From Pantoea rodasii (lineage in GTDB: Bacteria > Pseudomonadota > Gammaproteobacteria > Enterobacterales > Enterobacteriaceae), in assembly GCF_002095465.1 (NCBI RefSeq), contig NZ_MLFP01000011.1, positions 81,283 to 145,282 on the forward strand: a stretch of DNA of 64,000 nucleotides, in the 5' to 3' direction. Below are positions 21,487 to 33,936 of this stretch, piece after piece. The first letter of the stretch is position 1, and every line of letters starts with the position of its first letter. Position numbers and translations under genes: made by a program. The notes beneath the pieces are model-generated. The model saw only the letters and a list, made by a program, of their open reading frames with translations, made no database searches and was not told the DNA's origin.

Positions 21487-22348
21487 GATTTTCCTCCTGT
21501 TGGCGCTTTTGCTGATGCTCTAATCGCCACTGCACTACGCTTTTCAGAAACAGCGTCAAAATGGCCATCAGGGTCAACAGCGCGGCCGCGGTAAACGCGC
21601 CAACCGTGTTGTAATCCTGATGCAGTAATTCAACCTGAAGCGGTAAGGTGTAGGTCTCACCGCGAATCGATCCCGAAACCACCGAGACCGCACCAAACTC
21701 GCCAATCGCGCGAGCGTTGGTTAACACCACGCCGTACATCAGCGCCCAGCGGATGTTCGGCAGCGTCACGCGGCGGAACATCTGCCAGCCGGAGGCACCT
21801 AACAGCACGGCGGCTTCATCTTCATTGCTGCCCTGGCTCAACATCACCGGCACCAACTCACGCACCACAAACGGACAGGTGACGAAGATGGTGGCCAGCA
21901 CCATGCCCGGCCAGGCAAACATAATCTGGATGTTGTGGGCATCCAGCCAACCGCCCGCCGGACCGTTAATGCCCCAGAACAGCAGATACATTAAACCCGC
22001 CACCACCGGTGACACGGCAAACGGGATATCAAACAAGGTCAGCAGCAGCTGGCGTCCGGGGAAGGTAAAGCGCGTCACCAGCCATGCCAGCAGCGTACCG
22101 AACACCAGGTTTACCGGCACGGTGATCAGCGCCACCATGATGGTCAGCCAGATAGCGTGCAGCATGTCGCCATCTTTCAAATTAGAGAGCGAGGCGATGA
22201 TGCCCTGGTTCAGCGCTTCCCAAAAGATCGAGATCATCGGGACCACCAACAGCAGGAAGGACACCAGCGCACCCACGCCAATCAGCAGCCATTTGCCCCA
22301 GTTCACTGGCTGACGCTCAGCGTGATTAATCTGCGAAATCTCCGCCAT
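21476..22348 (-). CDS. cysW: Sulfate/thiosulfate permease subunit CysW
   Basis: A 290-residue inner-membrane permease with six hydrophobic segments and the ABC coupling loop [22 protein letters not shown] near residues 175-196. It pairs with CysT to form the channel of the importer. It overlaps cysT by one base and cysA by 11. Confidence 0.96.
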   Translation of the reverse strand: MAEISQINHAERQPVNWGKWLLIGVGALVSFLLLVVPMISIFWEALNQGIIASLSNLKDGDMLHAIWLTIMVALITVPVNLVFGTLLAWLVTRFTFPGRQLLLTLFDIPFAVSPVVAGLMYLLFWGINGPAGGWLDAHNIQIMFAWPGMVLATIFVTCPFVVRELVPVMLSQGSNEDEAAVLLGASGWQMFRRVTLPNIRWALMYGVVLTNARAIGEFGAVSVVSGSIRGETYTLPLQVELLHQDYNTVGAFTAAALLTLMAILTLFLKSVVQWRLEHQQKRQQEENHEH

Positions 22349-23184
22349 TAGTGGCCTCCTAAGCGACGGCCAAAGCGGCTCTGCAAGGTATTAATCGCGA
22401 ACAGCAACAGCAGCGAAGCCGCCATGATCACCGAGGCGATAGCACTGGCTGCCGGGTAATCAAACTCTTGCAGACGAACAAAAATCATCAACGAGGTAAC
22501 TTCGGTTTTCCACGCGATGTTGCCCGCAATGAAAATCACCGCGCCGAACTCACCAAGGCTGCGGGTAAAGGATAATGCCGTGCCGGCCATCAGCGCGGGC
22601 GCCACTTCTGGCAGCACCACGCGGCGGAAACTCTGCCACGGTGTCGCACCCAGCGTTTCAGCCGCTTCCTCATATTCCGGGCCCAGCTCTTCTAATACCG
22701 GCTGCACCGTGCGCACCACAAACGGGATGCTGGTGAAGGCCATCGCCACCGCAATGCCCAGCCAGGTGTAAGAGACTTTGATATCGAAATGGGCCAGCCA
22801 TTGACCATACCAACCGCTCACCGAGAACAATCCCGCCAGCGTCAAACCGGCGACGGCCGTGGGCAGCGCAAACGGCAGATCCATCAAACCATCCAGCAGT
22901 GCGCGGCCAGGAAAACGGTAGCGTGTCAGAATCCACGCCATCAGCATGCCAAACAGCGCATTGAAGATGGACGCCACGCCCGCCGACAGCAGCGTCACCT
23001 TATAGGCAGCAATCAGCTGTGGATTGGTCACCACATCCCAATACTGCGCCAGCGTCATGTTGGATAACTGCATTAGCAGTGCGCTGATCGGCAGCAGCAG
23101 AATCAGGCAGGTAAACAGCAGGCTGGTGCCGAGGCTAAGACCAAAGCCGGGCAATACGCGTTTCTGAGCTAAGGCAAACATCAA
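22348..23184 (-). CDS. cysT: Sulfate/thiosulfate permease subunit CysT (CysU)
   Basis: A 278-residue inner-membrane permease with six hydrophobic segments and the coupling loop [20 protein letters not shown] near 166-184. The start could be either of two adjacent ATG codons. It overlaps cysP by 4 bases. It matches E. coli CysU in length (277). Confidence 0.96.
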   Translation of the reverse strand: MMFALAQKRVLPGFGLSLGTSLLFTCLILLLPISALLMQLSNMTLAQYWDVVTNPQLIAAYKVTLLSAGVASIFNALFGMLMAWILTRYRFPGRALLDGLMDLPFALPTAVAGLTLAGLFSVSGWYGQWLAHFDIKVSYTWLGIAVAMAFTSIPFVVRTVQPVLEELGPEYEEAAETLGATPWQSFRRVVLPEVAPALMAGTALSFTRSLGEFGAVIFIAGNIAWKTEVTSLMIFVRLQEFDYPAASAIASVIMAASLLLLFAINTLQSRFGRRLGGH

Positions 23185-24197
23185 CCGCGCCCCGCTGCCA
23201 GTAATTTGTCCAGCTCACCGCCGCTGGCAAAATGGGTTTTCATCACGTTATCCCAACCGCCAAACGCGTCTTGCACGTTGAACAGCGCCGTTTGCGGGAA
23301 GCGATCTTTCTGCTCCGCCATCAGCTGCGGGTTGTTTACGCGATAGTAATAACCGGTAATGATTTTCTGCGCTTCAGGTGAGTAGAGGAAATTCAGATAG
23401 GCTTTTGCCGCATCGGCGGTGCCATTCTGCTCGACGTTTTTATCCACCCACGCCACCGGGAATTCGGCGAGGATGTTGGTCTTCGGCACAATGACTTCGA
23501 ATTCATCTTTGCCGTATTGATTACGGATGTTATTCACTTCCGACTCAAAACTGATCAGCACATCACCTAAACCGCGCTCTGCAAACGTGGTGGTGGCGCC
23601 ACGGCCGCCGGTATCAAACACTTCCACGTTCTTAAGAAACTTCGCCATAAAAGCTTCGGTTTTGGCTTTATCTTTACCATCTGCCTGATCGGCAGCGCCC
23701 CACGCAGCCAGATAGGTATAACGGCCGTTGCCTGAGGTTTTAGGATTTGGGAACACCAGCTTCACGTTGTCACGCGCCAGGTCAGCCCAGCTGTGAATCT
23801 GCTTAGGATTTCCTTTGCGCACCAGAAACGCCATGGTGGAGTAAAACGGAGAACTGCTGTTTGGCAGACGCGTTTGCCAGTCGGCCGGAATCAGGTTGCC
23901 TTTGTCATGCAGCACCTGCACATCGGTCACCTGGTTGTAGGTCACTACATCCGCACGTAAGCCCTGCAGAATCGCCAACGCCTGTTTTGATGACCCGGCA
24001 TGCGATTGTTTAATCGTCAATTTGTCATTCGGGTGCGCAGCATCCCACTGCTTCTCAAACGGCGCATTGAGGGCGACAAACAGCTCGCGCGAGACATCAT
24101 AAGAGCTGTTTAACAGCTCTGTTGCCTGCGCTGCACCGGCTAACGCCAGTGACAAGGCGATTCCGCTCATCCATTTTTTCGCAATCGGAAGTGTCAT
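23181..24197 (-). CDS. cysP: Thiosulfate-binding periplasmic protein
   Basis: A 338-residue solute-binding protein with a cleavable signal peptide (residues 1-25, ending AGAAQA) that delivers thiosulfate/sulfate to CysTWA. The conserved SYDVSRELF and [12 protein letters not shown] blocks of the sulfate/thiosulfate-binding family are present. It is the first gene of the operon; CysB control is known in relatives, but I cannot mark the site. Confidence 0.96.
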   Translation of the reverse strand: MTLPIAKKWMSGIALSLALAGAAQATELLNSSYDVSRELFVALNAPFEKQWDAAHPNDKLTIKQSHAGSSKQALAILQGLRADVVTYNQVTDVQVLHDKGNLIPADWQTRLPNSSSPFYSTMAFLVRKGNPKQIHSWADLARDNVKLVFPNPKTSGNGRYTYLAAWGAADQADGKDKAKTEAFMAKFLKNVEVFDTGGRGATTTFAERGLGDVLISFESEVNNIRNQYGKDEFEVIVPKTNILAEFPVAWVDKNVEQNGTADAAKAYLNFLYSPEAQKIITGYYYRVNNPQLMAEQKDRFPQTALFNVQDAFGGWDNVMKTHFASGGELDKLLAAGRG

Positions 24198-24418
24198 GCT
24201 GCACCCTGCTAGTCGGCGAAGTCGCCAATGCCATTAGATGCTGTCAGTGTATTTATAACTCAGGGCAAACCAGTAACGGTTTTATATATCGTTTGGGGAT
24301 TTCAAAGTCTAAAAAGGCATAAGACGGCGGGAGAGTTTATGCAGCAGGCGGGATTAAATCTGATCGATTTGTTTAAACGGTGATGCGTTTGAATGCACCC
24401 CTTCGCGCGATGTTTTAC

Positions 24419-24438
24419 GGGCGCCAATCCTGGCGCCC
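24419..24438. other. Inverted repeat downstream of yfeY
   Basis: GGGCGCCA/TGGCGCCC with loop ATCC lies just after the yfeY stop. It lacks a T run on the minus strand, so it is a weak or factor-dependent end signal. The rest of 24198-24450 is the cysP upstream region; genes found here in E. coli (such as ucpA and yfeX) are absent. Confidence 0.55.
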
Positions 24439-24450
24439 AAACCAAAAAAA

Positions 24451-25071
24451 TCAGCGTTGCCAAACGATTTTGCTGATTTTCCAGCTTTTTAACGTGTCGT
24501 CAGCCGGCATCAGACCTTCTGGTCCGTGCCCTTCGCCACTGTAAACATACGAGATATGTTGGCTACCCGGTGCGCGACATTCCACATCGCGGGCATCTAA
24601 TCCGGTGGTCAATTTGCAGTTGTCGAAGGCTTTGCTGAACTTCGCACTAAACACATCGCCTATTTTACTGCCGTCGGCGCTCTTAGCATCCGCATCCATC
24701 ACTTCAATGCGTTCGACGCTGCTCTGGCCGTTGATCACCAGCTTCACTTTGCCATCTTCAAGCGCCTGCCAGAAATCCACCACCTGACCATTCTGCGTGC
24801 GCATGCCCTGACGCAGCTGATAATCATTGTTCAGTGCTTTACCGATCGCCGCTTCTGACATCGGGGTGGTGCTGCTCAATCCGGCAACACCCTGCTCGGT
24901 GACGGTTAACGATCCGCCAAACCAGTTCATTGGATTCAACGCCGACCAGTGATAGCTCAGCGGATTGTACCAATGGCTTTCGCTCGCGCTGGAGGCGGTA
25001 GAGGAACCTGAACTGGCGCAACCCGCCAGAATCATGGCGCTGACCAGCAGTGCGGGACGAACAACTTTCAT
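24451..25071 (-). CDS. yfeY: RpoE-regulated lipoprotein YfeY
   Basis: A 206-residue lipoprotein: the signal peptide ends in the lipobox LAGC (Cys18), followed by a Ser-rich linker SSGSSTASS. The rest matches YfeY (SHWYNPLSYHWSALNPMNWFGG). In E. coli it belongs to the sigma-E envelope stress regulon; its function is unknown. Residues after the lipobox cysteine are Ala-Ser, which favours sorting to the outer membrane. Confidence 0.9.
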   Translation of the reverse strand: MKVVRPALLVSAMILAGCASSGSSTASSASESHWYNPLSYHWSALNPMNWFGGSLTVTEQGVAGLSSTTPMSEAAIGKALNNDYQLRQGMRTQNGQVVDFWQALEDGKVKLVINGQSSVERIEVMDADAKSADGSKIGDVFSAKFSKAFDNCKLTTGLDARDVECRAPGSQHISYVYSGEGHGPEGLMPADDTLKSWKISKIVWQR

Positions 25072-25134
25072 GAATGCTCCTTGATCTCTTGTGCCGATTG
25101 GCGTGCCTGTTGGAGTCGCAAACCGGCAAAAAGT

Positions 25135-25593
25135 TTATTCGATGTGATGTTCCGGCAGAAAACAGTCGCGCAGGCGCCGATGGGTTTGCAGCCAAATCAT
25201 CGCTAGCAGGTCAAACAGGGTTAACAACAGCGGCAACGGCGAATCAGGAAAAGCGCCTTGTAACAGACCGTAGCCTTGCGACAACAGGCTGATCAATAAG
25301 GATACACTCAGCACATGCCGCCAGCTTTGCCACAAGCGTGGCCAGCGTTGACGATAGCCGGTCAGCAGCAAGCCCATCGCCGCCGGAATACCCAGCGCCA
25401 GGCCAATCCAAAAGCTTTGACGGTCAGGATAGAACAGTGCCAGCAGATCGTTGCCCTGCTGACGGGATGCGCCCGCCATCACCAGCAACAGCCAGGTGCG
25501 CGCCTGCAACAACAGAATCAGCCAAAAAAGAAACGGCAGCCGTAGCTGCCCTTTCGCATCGTATTCATCAGGTAAATATTTCAGCCCCATCAT
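25135..25593 (-). CDS. yfeZ: Inner-membrane protein YfeZ (DUF2919)
   Basis: A 152-residue protein with four hydrophobic segments and the N-terminal block KYLPDEYDAKGQLRLP typical of the DUF2919/YfeZ family. It is 7 bases downstream of ypeA and upstream of yfeY, as in E. coli. Function unknown. Either of two adjacent ATG codons may start it. Confidence 0.9.
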   Translation of the reverse strand: MMGLKYLPDEYDAKGQLRLPFLFWLILLLQARTWLLLVMAGASRQQGNDLLALFYPDRQSFWIGLALGIPAAMGLLLTGYRQRWPRLWQSWRHVLSVSLLISLLSQGYGLLQGAFPDSPLPLLLTLFDLLAMIWLQTHRRLRDCFLPEHHIE

Positions 25594-25600
25594 CGGCGGC

Positions 25601-26026
25601 TTAATACTCGCGGTCTTCGATTAAGCGTTTTCCGAGCAGCATTGACTCCACCGGCTCGTAATCCAGCTTCTCATAGAAGGCGATCACCTGATCGTTCTCT
25701 TCTCGCACCATCAGATGAATTTTCGGGCAACCACGTGCAATCAGCTTTTTCTCCAGACGATTCATCAGTGCGTTGGCAAATCCGCGCCCCTGATAATCGG
25801 GATGTACGGCCAGGTAGTAAGCGGCACCACGGTGCCCATCGTAGCCGCCCATCAACGTTCCGACCACAACCCCGCCGACTTCTGCCACCAGAAACAGTTC
25901 CGGATCGTGGTTGAGTTTACGTTCGATATCCAGTTCCGGATCGTTCCATGGGCGTAACAGATCACAACGCTCCCAGAGCGTGATCACTTCTTCAAAATCT
26001 TCCTGGCGGAATGAGCGGATTTCCAT
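25601..26026 (-). CDS. ypeA: GNAT-family acetyltransferase YpeA
   Basis: A 141-residue GNAT acetyltransferase. The acetyl-CoA motif is [14 protein letters not shown] near residue 76. The start is the ATG at 26026 ([15 protein letters not shown]), giving exactly the E. coli length; the open frame extends upstream without family similarity. It is divergent from amiA. The substrate is unknown. Confidence 0.92.
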   Translation of the reverse strand: MEIRSFRQEDFEEVITLWERCDLLRPWNDPELDIERKLNHDPELFLVAEVGGVVVGTLMGGYDGHRGAAYYLAVHPDYQGRGFANALMNRLEKKLIARGCPKIHLMVREENDQVIAFYEKLDYEPVESMLLGKRLIEDREY

Positions 26027-26236
26027 CGGCGTTACCCTGCTATTAGGCACAATTCGCTGATTATCACGCATTCTTTGCCAGGCGCAACCCTCACGCCGCG
26101 CAACGGCGGAAAAAAACGGCTAAATTGCTGTTAGTAACGTGTAATACAAAGTAATGCGCTGAAATGGTTGTGAAGTCGCCGCAAGGCAGTTGTTACGATA
26201 TAACACTGGGCAGGATTTTCTGTCAGGGACCCCATT

Positions 26237-27094
26237 ATGAGTAAAATTTCACTGCTGAAGCGCCTCACCAATCGCCGCCAGCTGATTCTTTCTGGCCTGG
26301 CGCTGGCGGTGCTGTCACCGCGCGCGGTAATGGCGAAAGAAGAGAGTACTGAATTGCGTGTCAGCAAAGGCCATACGCCGCCGAAGCCGGCCACTAATGG
26401 TAAGCGCATCGTGATGATCGATCCGGGTCACGGTGGCATTGATTCGGGCGCGGTGGGCGAAGAAGGGTCAGAAGAGAAACACATCGTTCTGGCGATTGCG
26501 AACACCGTGCGCACGCTGCTGCAAAATCACCCGAAGGTTGAAGTACGCCTGACGCGTGATAGCGATCACTTTATCCCGCTGTATCAGCGCGTGGAGATCG
26601 CACATCAGCACGGCGCAAATCTGTTTATGTCGATCCACGCGGACGGCTACACCAGCCCGGATGCCAATGGCGCATCGGTGTTTGCCCTGTCGAATCGCGG
26701 TGCCAGCAGCGCCATGGCGCGCTATATGTCACAGCGCGAAAACGATGCCGACAAGGTCGGCGGTGCAGAAGTGCAGGAAAAAGATAACTACCTGAATCAG
26801 ATTCTGTTCGATCTGGTGCAGACCGATACCATCCGCAATAGTCTGACGCTGGGTAAACATGTGCTGGATCAGATTCGCCCGGTGCATCATCTGCACAGTC
26901 AGCACACGGAGCAGGCTGCCTTTGCGGTGTTGAAGTCACCTTCGATTCCGTCAGTGCTGGTCGAAACCTCGTTTATTACCAACCCGCGTGAAGAGCAATT
27001 GCTGGGCACCACCGCCTTCCGCCAGAAGATTGCCAGCGCGATTGCCGATGGCATCGTCAATTACTTTAACGAGTACGATCGCCACCAGGCGTAG
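26237..27094 (+). CDS. amiA: N-acetylmuramoyl-L-alanine amidase AmiA
   Basis: A 285-residue periplasmic amidase that splits peptidoglycan during cell separation. The N-terminus carries a twin-arginine signal (NRRQLILSG) ending near ALSPRAVMA. The amidase_3 domain has the zinc ligands of DPGHGGIDSGA (His and later Glu/His: GEEGSEEKH, SIHADGY) and the conserved glutamate of LVETSFITNP. It has no AMIN domain, as expected for AmiA. It is followed by hemF, as in E. coli. Confidence 0.95.
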   Translation: MSKISLLKRLTNRRQLILSGLALAVLSPRAVMAKEESTELRVSKGHTPPKPATNGKRIVMIDPGHGGIDSGAVGEEGSEEKHIVLAIANTVRTLLQNHPKVEVRLTRDSDHFIPLYQRVEIAHQHGANLFMSIHADGYTSPDANGASVFALSNRGASSAMARYMSQRENDADKVGGAEVQEKDNYLNQILFDLVQTDTIRNSLTLGKHVLDQIRPVHHLHSQHTEQAAFAVLKSPSIPSVLVETSFITNPREEQLLGTTAFRQKIASAIADGIVNYFNEYDRHQA

Positions 27095-27138
27095 CTTTTT
27101 CCTGTGATAGAATCGCGGCAAATTTCCGGAACGAGTGA

Positions 27139-28062
<924 letters not shown>

Positions 28063-28133
28063 ATCAGTGCGCAAAAATGCGCACTCTACGGGATTGTAGG
28101 GGTACCATTCATTTGTGCACACCCTACGGGGCT

Positions 28134-28157
28134 GTAGGGGCGCCATTTATAGCGCCC
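28134..28157 (+). repeat. REP-like palindrome between hemF and maeB
   Basis: GTAGGGGCGCCATTTATAGCGCCC shares the layout (GTAG, GC-rich arms, ATTTAT centre) of the elements at 2022 and 45623. A degenerate copy (TGTAGGGGTACCATTCATT) lies about 40 bases to its left. This 100-bp gap holds the ends of two converging genes. Confidence 0.55.
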
Positions 28158-28163
28158 GGCCCT

Positions 28164-30443
28164 TCACAACGGCTCGGTCTGCGCCTCCACCACCGCTAAT
28201 GCCACCATATTCACAATCCGCCTCACCGATGCAATCCGCGTCAATACGTGCACCGGCTTGCTAATTCCCATCAACACCGGCCCCACCGTCACACCTTCCG
28301 AGCACGACACGCGCAGCAGGTTATAACTGATACGCGCAGCCTCAACGTTCGGCATGATCAGCAGATTAGCGGTGCCCTTCAGCGGGCTGTCGGGCATCAA
28401 CTCGCGCCGAATACTCTCCACCAGCGCTGCATCACCGTGCATCTCACCGTCGATCTCCAGATTCGGCGCACGGCTCTGAATCAGCGCCAACGCTTCACGC
28501 ATCTTGCGTGCGCCGGGCGCATTCGAGGTGCCAAAACTGGAATGCGACAGCAGCGCCACGCGCGGTTCGATACCAAAACGCCGCACCGTTTCCGCTGCCA
28601 ACAATGTGATATCCGCCAGCTGTTCCGCACTCGGATCTTCGTTCACATAGGTATCCGCAATAAACGTATTCCCGCTTGGCAATAACAGCGCGTTCATCGC
28701 ACCGGCCACTTTCACGTCATCGCGGAAACCAAACACCTTCTCCACCACATCGTAATGCTCGCGGTAATCGCCGATAGTGCCGCAAATTAACGCGTCAGCC
28801 TCGCCACGATGCACCATGATGGCGCCAATCAGTGTCGGATTACCGATCACCGCACGCTGTGCGGTTTCCGGCGTTACGCCACGCCGTTTCATGATCTGGT
28901 AATACTCATTCCAGTACTCTTTAAAGCGCGGATCGGACTCGTTGTTTACGATCTCGAAATCCTTGCCCGCTTCGATCTTCAACCCTTGCTTCTGGATACG
29001 CATCGCAATCACGTTCGGACGCCCGATCAAAATCGGCTTCGCCAGCCCTAATGACACCAGTTCCTGCGTTGCATGCAGCACCCGCACTTCCTCTCCTTCC
29101 GCCATCACCACGCGCTTGGGATCTTTACGCGCTTGCGAAAAAATCGGCTTCATAAACAGGTTGGTTTTGTACACAAACTCGGTGAGCTGCTCACGATAGG
29201 CATCGAAATCGGCGATCGGCCGGGTCGCTACGCCGGATTCCATCGCCGCTTTGGCAACGGCAGGAGCAATTTGCACAATCAAACGTGGATCGAAGGGTTT
29301 GGGAATCAAATACTCCGGCCCAAAACTCAGGTCCTGATCGTCATACGCCGAGGCCACCACATCGCTCTGTTCGGCTTGCGCCAATGCCGCAATCGCATGC
29401 ACCGCGGCCAGTTTCATCTCCTCGTTGATCGCCGTGGCACCCACGTCCAGTGCCCCACGGAAAATGAACGGGAAGCACAGCACGTTATTGACCTGATTGG
29501 GGAAATCCGAGCGCCCGGTACAAATAATCGCATCCGGCCTGACCTCCTTCGCCAGCGGCGGCATGATCTCTGGTTCGGGATTGGCGAGTGCCAAAATCAG
29601 CGGGTCCTGCGCCATTTTCTTCACCATCTCAGGCGTCATCGCTTTCGGACCAGAACAGCCGAGGAAAATATCCGCGCCCGCAATCACCTCATCCAGCGTG
29701 CGTGCGCCATTATCCTCAATGGCGTATTCGGCTTTAGTCGGCGTCATATTCGTTTCGCGATCGCGGTAGATCACCCCCTTGGAATCACACACCACAATGT
29801 TGTGCTTCTGCATGCCGAGCGCCACCAGCAAATTCAAACAGGCAATCGCCGACGCGCCCGCACCAGACACCACCAGCCGCACATCCGAAATCGCCTTCTT
29901 CACGATAGTTAAACCGTTCAGCACCGCCGCAGTACAGATGATCGCTGTGCCGTGCTGATCGTCGTGGAATACCGGGATCTTCATGCGCTCACGCAGTTTC
30001 TGCTCGATGTAAAAACACTCTGGCGCTTTAATATCTTCCAGATTGATGCCGCCGAACGTCGGTTCCAGCGCGGCAATCACCTCAATCAGCTTATCCGGGT
30101 CCAGCTCATCCACTTCGATATCAAACACATCAATGCCCGCGAATTTCTTGAACAGCACCCCTTTGCCTTCCATCACCGGCTTACCGGCCAGCGCACCGAT
30201 ATTACCGAGGCCGAGCACCGCCGTGCCGTTAGAGATCACCGCCACCAGATTGCCGCGTGCGGTGTATTTATAGGCCGCCAGCGGATCGGCAGCAATCTCC
30301 AGACAGGGTGCTGCCACGCCCGGCGAATAGGCCAGCGCTAAATCACGCTGGGTCGCCAGCGGTTTGGTGGGGGAAACCTGAATTTTTCCGGGAGTGGGAT
30401 ATTGGTGGAAATCGAGCGCACTTTGCTTGAGTTGATCGTCCAT
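28164..30443 (-). CDS. maeB: NADP-dependent malic enzyme
   Basis: A 759-residue enzyme converting malate to pyruvate and CO2 with NADP+. Residues 1-420 are the malic enzyme domain ([14 protein letters not shown](P)-binding [10 protein letters not shown] near 190). Residues from about 430 form a phosphotransacetylase-like domain thought to be regulatory ([23 protein letters not shown]). The start is the ATG at 30443 with AAGGATG upstream, giving the E. coli length; the frame is open 29 codons further up. It is divergent from talA. Confidence 0.96.
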   Translation of the reverse strand: MDDQLKQSALDFHQYPTPGKIQVSPTKPLATQRDLALAYSPGVAAPCLEIAADPLAAYKYTARGNLVAVISNGTAVLGLGNIGALAGKPVMEGKGVLFKKFAGIDVFDIEVDELDPDKLIEVIAALEPTFGGINLEDIKAPECFYIEQKLRERMKIPVFHDDQHGTAIICTAAVLNGLTIVKKAISDVRLVVSGAGASAIACLNLLVALGMQKHNIVVCDSKGVIYRDRETNMTPTKAEYAIEDNGARTLDEVIAGADIFLGCSGPKAMTPEMVKKMAQDPLILALANPEPEIMPPLAKEVRPDAIICTGRSDFPNQVNNVLCFPFIFRGALDVGATAINEEMKLAAVHAIAALAQAEQSDVVASAYDDQDLSFGPEYLIPKPFDPRLIVQIAPAVAKAAMESGVATRPIADFDAYREQLTEFVYKTNLFMKPIFSQARKDPKRVVMAEGEEVRVLHATQELVSLGLAKPILIGRPNVIAMRIQKQGLKIEAGKDFEIVNNESDPRFKEYWNEYYQIMKRRGVTPETAQRAVIGNPTLIGAIMVHRGEADALICGTIGDYREHYDVVEKVFGFRDDVKVAGAMNALLLPSGNTFIADTYVNEDPSAEQLADITLLAAETVRRFGIEPRVALLSHSSFGTSNAPGARKMREALALIQSRAPNLEIDGEMHGDAALVESIRRELMPDSPLKGTANLLIMPNVEAARISYNLLRVSCSEGVTVGPVLMGISKPVHVLTRIASVRRIVNMVALAVVEAQTEPL

Positions 30444-30762
30444 TGGGCATCCTTTGGCACGGCTGAAAAACCACCAGTATAGGAATCTGCGGCACAAAAG
30501 AGGGTGAAGGCGCTCAAAGAACGAGGGCACAGATTGCCACGGCTTCGCCTGCGGCTTTGGCGCAGCCTGCTATCCTTAAGGGTGGCAAAACGCGTAGCTG
30601 AACCGATCAGGCACACCCTTCTGTGACAGATGCCCTTCAGCGCCACAATCAGAGAAAACGCATTTTCTTCGTGCAACGTCTGTAGCACTGTGTTGAGCCA
30701 CGACTCAACAGGAATGGGCACCACTTGCTTGCCCACATTATTGCTAATCAAGGAGTTAAGCG

Positions 30763-31713
30763 ATGAACCAGCTAGATGCATTGAAACAGTTCACCACCGT
30801 GGTGGCGGACAGCGGCGACATCGAATCTATTCGCCATTACCATCCGGAAGACGCCACCACCAATCCCTCTTTGATTCTGAAAGCCGCCGGTCTCGATGCT
30901 TATAAACATCTGATTGATGATGCCATCGACTATGCGAAAAAACAGGGCGGCAGCAAAGAGACGCAAATCATCAACGCCAGTGACAAAGTGGCGATTAATC
31001 TCGGTATGGAAATTCTGAAAAGCGTACCGGGCCGTGTTTCGACCGAAGTGGATGCGCGCCTCTCCTTCGATCGTGGCATGTGTGTGACCAAAGCAGAGAA
31101 ACTGGTGCGGATGTACGAAGAGAACGGCATTGATCGTTCGCGCATCCTGATCAAACTGGCCTCAACCTGGGAAGGGATCAAAGCTGCTGAAGAACTGGAG
31201 AAGAACGGCATCCAGTGTAACCTGACGCTGCTGTTCTCCTTTGCGCAGGCGCGTGCCTGTGCCGAAGCCGGCGTGTTCCTGATTTCGCCGTTTGTCGGCC
31301 GTATTTATGACTGGTACAACACCCGTAAACCTATTGACCCGTACGTGGTCGATGAGGATCCGGGCGTGAAATCTGTGCGTCGTATCTACGATTACTACAA
31401 AAAGCACCGCTACAGCACGGTGATCATGGGAGCCAGCTTCCGTAAGGTTGAACAGATTCAGGCGCTGGCCGGCTGTGACCGTCTGACCATCTCCCCTAAC
31501 CTGCTGGAAGAGTTGGCCAACAGCGATGCACCGCTGGAGCGCAAACTGGAGCCATCAACCGAAGGCTTCCATCAACCGTCATCGCTCTCCGAAGCGGAAT
31601 TCCGCTGGGAGCACAATCAGGATCCGATGGCAGTGGAAAAACTGTCCGACGGTATCCGCCAGTTCGCCATCGACCAGCAGAAACTGGAAGATGTGCTGGC
31701 ATCCCGCCTGTAA
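30763..31713 (+). CDS. talA: Transaldolase A
   Basis: A 316-residue enzyme of the non-oxidative pentose phosphate pathway that moves a dihydroxyacetone unit from sedoheptulose 7-phosphate to glyceraldehyde 3-phosphate. The Schiff-base lysine is K131 in [11 protein letters not shown] and the N-terminal signature is TTNPSLI. AAGGAG precedes the ATG. It precedes tktB, as in E. coli, where the pair belongs to the stationary-phase regulon. Confidence 0.97.
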   Translation: MNQLDALKQFTTVVADSGDIESIRHYHPEDATTNPSLILKAAGLDAYKHLIDDAIDYAKKQGGSKETQIINASDKVAINLGMEILKSVPGRVSTEVDARLSFDRGMCVTKAEKLVRMYEENGIDRSRILIKLASTWEGIKAAEELEKNGIQCNLTLLFSFAQARACAEAGVFLISPFVGRIYDWYNTRKPIDPYVVDEDPGVKSVRRIYDYYKKHRYSTVIMGASFRKVEQIQALAGCDRLTISPNLLEELANSDAPLERKLEPSTEGFHQPSSLSEAEFRWEHNQDPMAVEKLSDGIRQFAIDQQKLEDVLASRL

Positions 31714-31782
31714 GCAACAAAACTTCTCATGCCGGACGGGCGTCTGCCTGTCCGCTATTGCCCAATCACAAGGGAGAACCCT

Positions 31783-33792
31783 ATGTCTTCACGCAAAGAG
31801 TTGGCTAACGCGATTCGTGCTTTAAGTATGGATGCGGTACAAAAAGCAAATTCCGGTCACCCCGGCATGCCAATGGGCATGGCCGATATCGCCGAAGTGC
31901 TGTGGCGCGATGTCCTCCAACATAACCCTAACAATCCGGCGTGGGCCGATCGCGACCGCTTTATCCTCTCCAACGGCCACGGTTCGATGTTGCTGTATAG
32001 CCTGCTGCACCTCACCGGTTATGACCTGCCGATGGAAGAGCTGAAAAACTTCCGTCAGCTGCATTCGAAAACGCCGGGCCACCCGGAAATCGGCTATACG
32101 CCTGGCGTGGAAACCACCACCGGCCCGCTGGGACAAGGTTTAGCCAATGCGGTCGGCATGGCGATTGCTGAGCGTACGCTGGCTGCGCAGTTTAACCGTC
32201 CAGGCCATGACATCGTCGATCACCATACCTATGTGTTTATGGGCGATGGCTGTCTGATGGAAGGGATCTCGCACGAGGTCAGCTCGCTGGCGGGCACCCT
32301 GGGTCTCGGCAAACTGATTGGTTTCTACGATCACAACGGCATCTCGATTGATGGTGAAACCGAAGGCTGGTTCACCGACGATACCCATAAACGTTTCGAA
32401 GCCTATAACTGGCACGTGGTGGGCAGTGCGGAAGGCATTGATGGTCACGATCCTGAAGCGATTGCGGCGGCGATCAAAGAAGCGCAGAGCGTCACCGACA
32501 AACCGTCGCTGATCATCTGTCGCACGGTGATTGGTTTCGGTTCACCGAACAAAGCCGGTAAAGAAGAGTCGCACGGTGCGGCATTGGGCGAGCAAGAAGT
32601 GGCGTTAACCCGCCAAAAACTCGGCTGGCACCATCCGCCATTTGAAATCCCGAAAGAGATTTATCAACAGTGGGATGCCAAAGAAGCCGGCAGCCAGCGT
32701 GAGAAAGCCTGGGATGAGAAGTTCGCTGCTTATAAAGCCGCACACCCGGATCTCGCCAGCGAGTTCAGCCGCCGTCTGGACGGAGGGATGCCTGCGAAAT
32801 GGAGTGAAGCCACTCAGGCCTTTGTTGATGAGCTGCAGGCCAACCCGCAAAAAATCGCCAGCCGTAAAGCCTCGCAAAACACGCTGGAAGTCTACGGTAA
32901 ACTGCTGCCAGAGTTGCTTGGCGGCTCTGCTGACCTCGCGCCGAGTAACCTCACCATCTGGTCGGGTTCGAAATCGATTAAAGAAGATATCGCTGGCAAC
33001 TATATCCACTACGGCGTGCGCGAATTTGGTATGACGGCGATTGGTAATGGCCTGGCGCATCACGGCGGCTTTATTCCGTACACCGCCACCTTCCTGATGT
33101 TTGTTGAGTACGCGCGTAATGCGGTGCGCATGGCGGCGCTGATGAAAGCGCGTCAGGTACTGGTCTACACCCATGATTCGATTGGTCTGGGCGAAGATGG
33201 CCCAACCCACCAACCGGTTGAGCAACTCGCCAGCCTGCGTGTGACGCCGAATATGAGCGTCTGGCGTCCGTGCGATCAGGTGGAAACCGCCGTGGCGTGG
33301 AAAGCGGCTGTGGAGCGCCATCATGGCCCCACCGCATTGATTCTGTCGCGTCAGAATCTGCTGCAGCCAGAGCGCAGCAAAGCGCAGGTGGCCGATATCG
33401 CGAAAGGCGGTTACGTGCTGCAAGATTGCGCCGGCACGCCAGAAGCGATCATCATTGCCACCGGCTCTGAGATTGAAATCGCGCTGGGCGCGGCAGATAA
33501 ACTCGGTGCCAGCGGCCACAAGGTGCGCGTGGTGTCCCTGCCCTGCACTGACGTGTTTGACAAGCAGGATGCGGCCTATCGCGAGTCGGTGCTGCCTTCC
33601 GGCGTAAAAGCGCGCGTGGCGGTCGAAGCGGGCATTGCCGATTACTGGTTCAAATATGTTGGGCTGGATGGCGCGATTGTCGGTATGACCACCTTTGGAG
33701 AATCGGCACCGGCCAGCAAGCTGTTCCCGGAATTTGGCTTTACGGTAGAAAACATCGTCAGCCATACCGAAGCATTACTCAAGCCGCACTAA
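31783..33792 (+). CDS. tktB: Transketolase 2
   Basis: A 669-residue thiamine diphosphate enzyme moving two-carbon ketol units between sugar phosphates. Conserved parts: [12 protein letters not shown] near residue 21, the ThDP motif [13 protein letters not shown] near 153, and the catalytic histidine region [19 protein letters not shown] near 465-485. The start is the ATG at 31783 with AGGGAGAA upstream. It is 69 bases after talA, so one transcript is likely. Confidence 0.96.
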   Translation: MSSRKELANAIRALSMDAVQKANSGHPGMPMGMADIAEVLWRDVLQHNPNNPAWADRDRFILSNGHGSMLLYSLLHLTGYDLPMEELKNFRQLHSKTPGHPEIGYTPGVETTTGPLGQGLANAVGMAIAERTLAAQFNRPGHDIVDHHTYVFMGDGCLMEGISHEVSSLAGTLGLGKLIGFYDHNGISIDGETEGWFTDDTHKRFEAYNWHVVGSAEGIDGHDPEAIAAAIKEAQSVTDKPSLIICRTVIGFGSPNKAGKEESHGAALGEQEVALTRQKLGWHHPPFEIPKEIYQQWDAKEAGSQREKAWDEKFAAYKAAHPDLASEFSRRLDGGMPAKWSEATQAFVDELQANPQKIASRKASQNTLEVYGKLLPELLGGSADLAPSNLTIWSGSKSIKEDIAGNYIHYGVREFGMTAIGNGLAHHGGFIPYTATFLMFVEYARNAVRMAALMKARQVLVYTHDSIGLGEDGPTHQPVEQLASLRVTPNMSVWRPCDQVETAVAWKAAVERHHGPTALILSRQNLLQPERSKAQVADIAKGGYVLQDCAGTPEAIIIATGSEIEIALGAADKLGASGHKVRVVSLPCTDVFDKQDAAYRESVLPSGVKARVAVEAGIADYWFKYVGLDGAIVGMTTFGESAPASKLFPEFGFTVENIVSHTEALLKPH

Positions 33793-33798
33793 TCGATC

Positions 33799-33833
33799 CG
33801 GCCCTGCGTCTTTTGGCGTAAGGGCCGTTTTTT
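33799..33833 (+). terminator. Terminator of talA-tktB
   Basis: A CGGCCCT(T)/AGGGCCG stem with extra pairing in the loop, followed by six T. Confidence 0.85.
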
Positions 33834-33936
33834 GATCACAGCCTGATACAGAAAAAATCCTGCCTTCCCCCTTCACGCCTCGCGCAAACTGATTACTATA
33901 AGCTTTCCTCCGAATCCTGTTGCGGACGCTTTCCCG

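Noticed and set aside
32605..33765. A 386-codon frame on the minus strand inside tktB
   Set aside because: It lies wholly opposite a strongly conserved gene and its codons are the mirror of tktB; long antisense frames are common in GC-rich genes.
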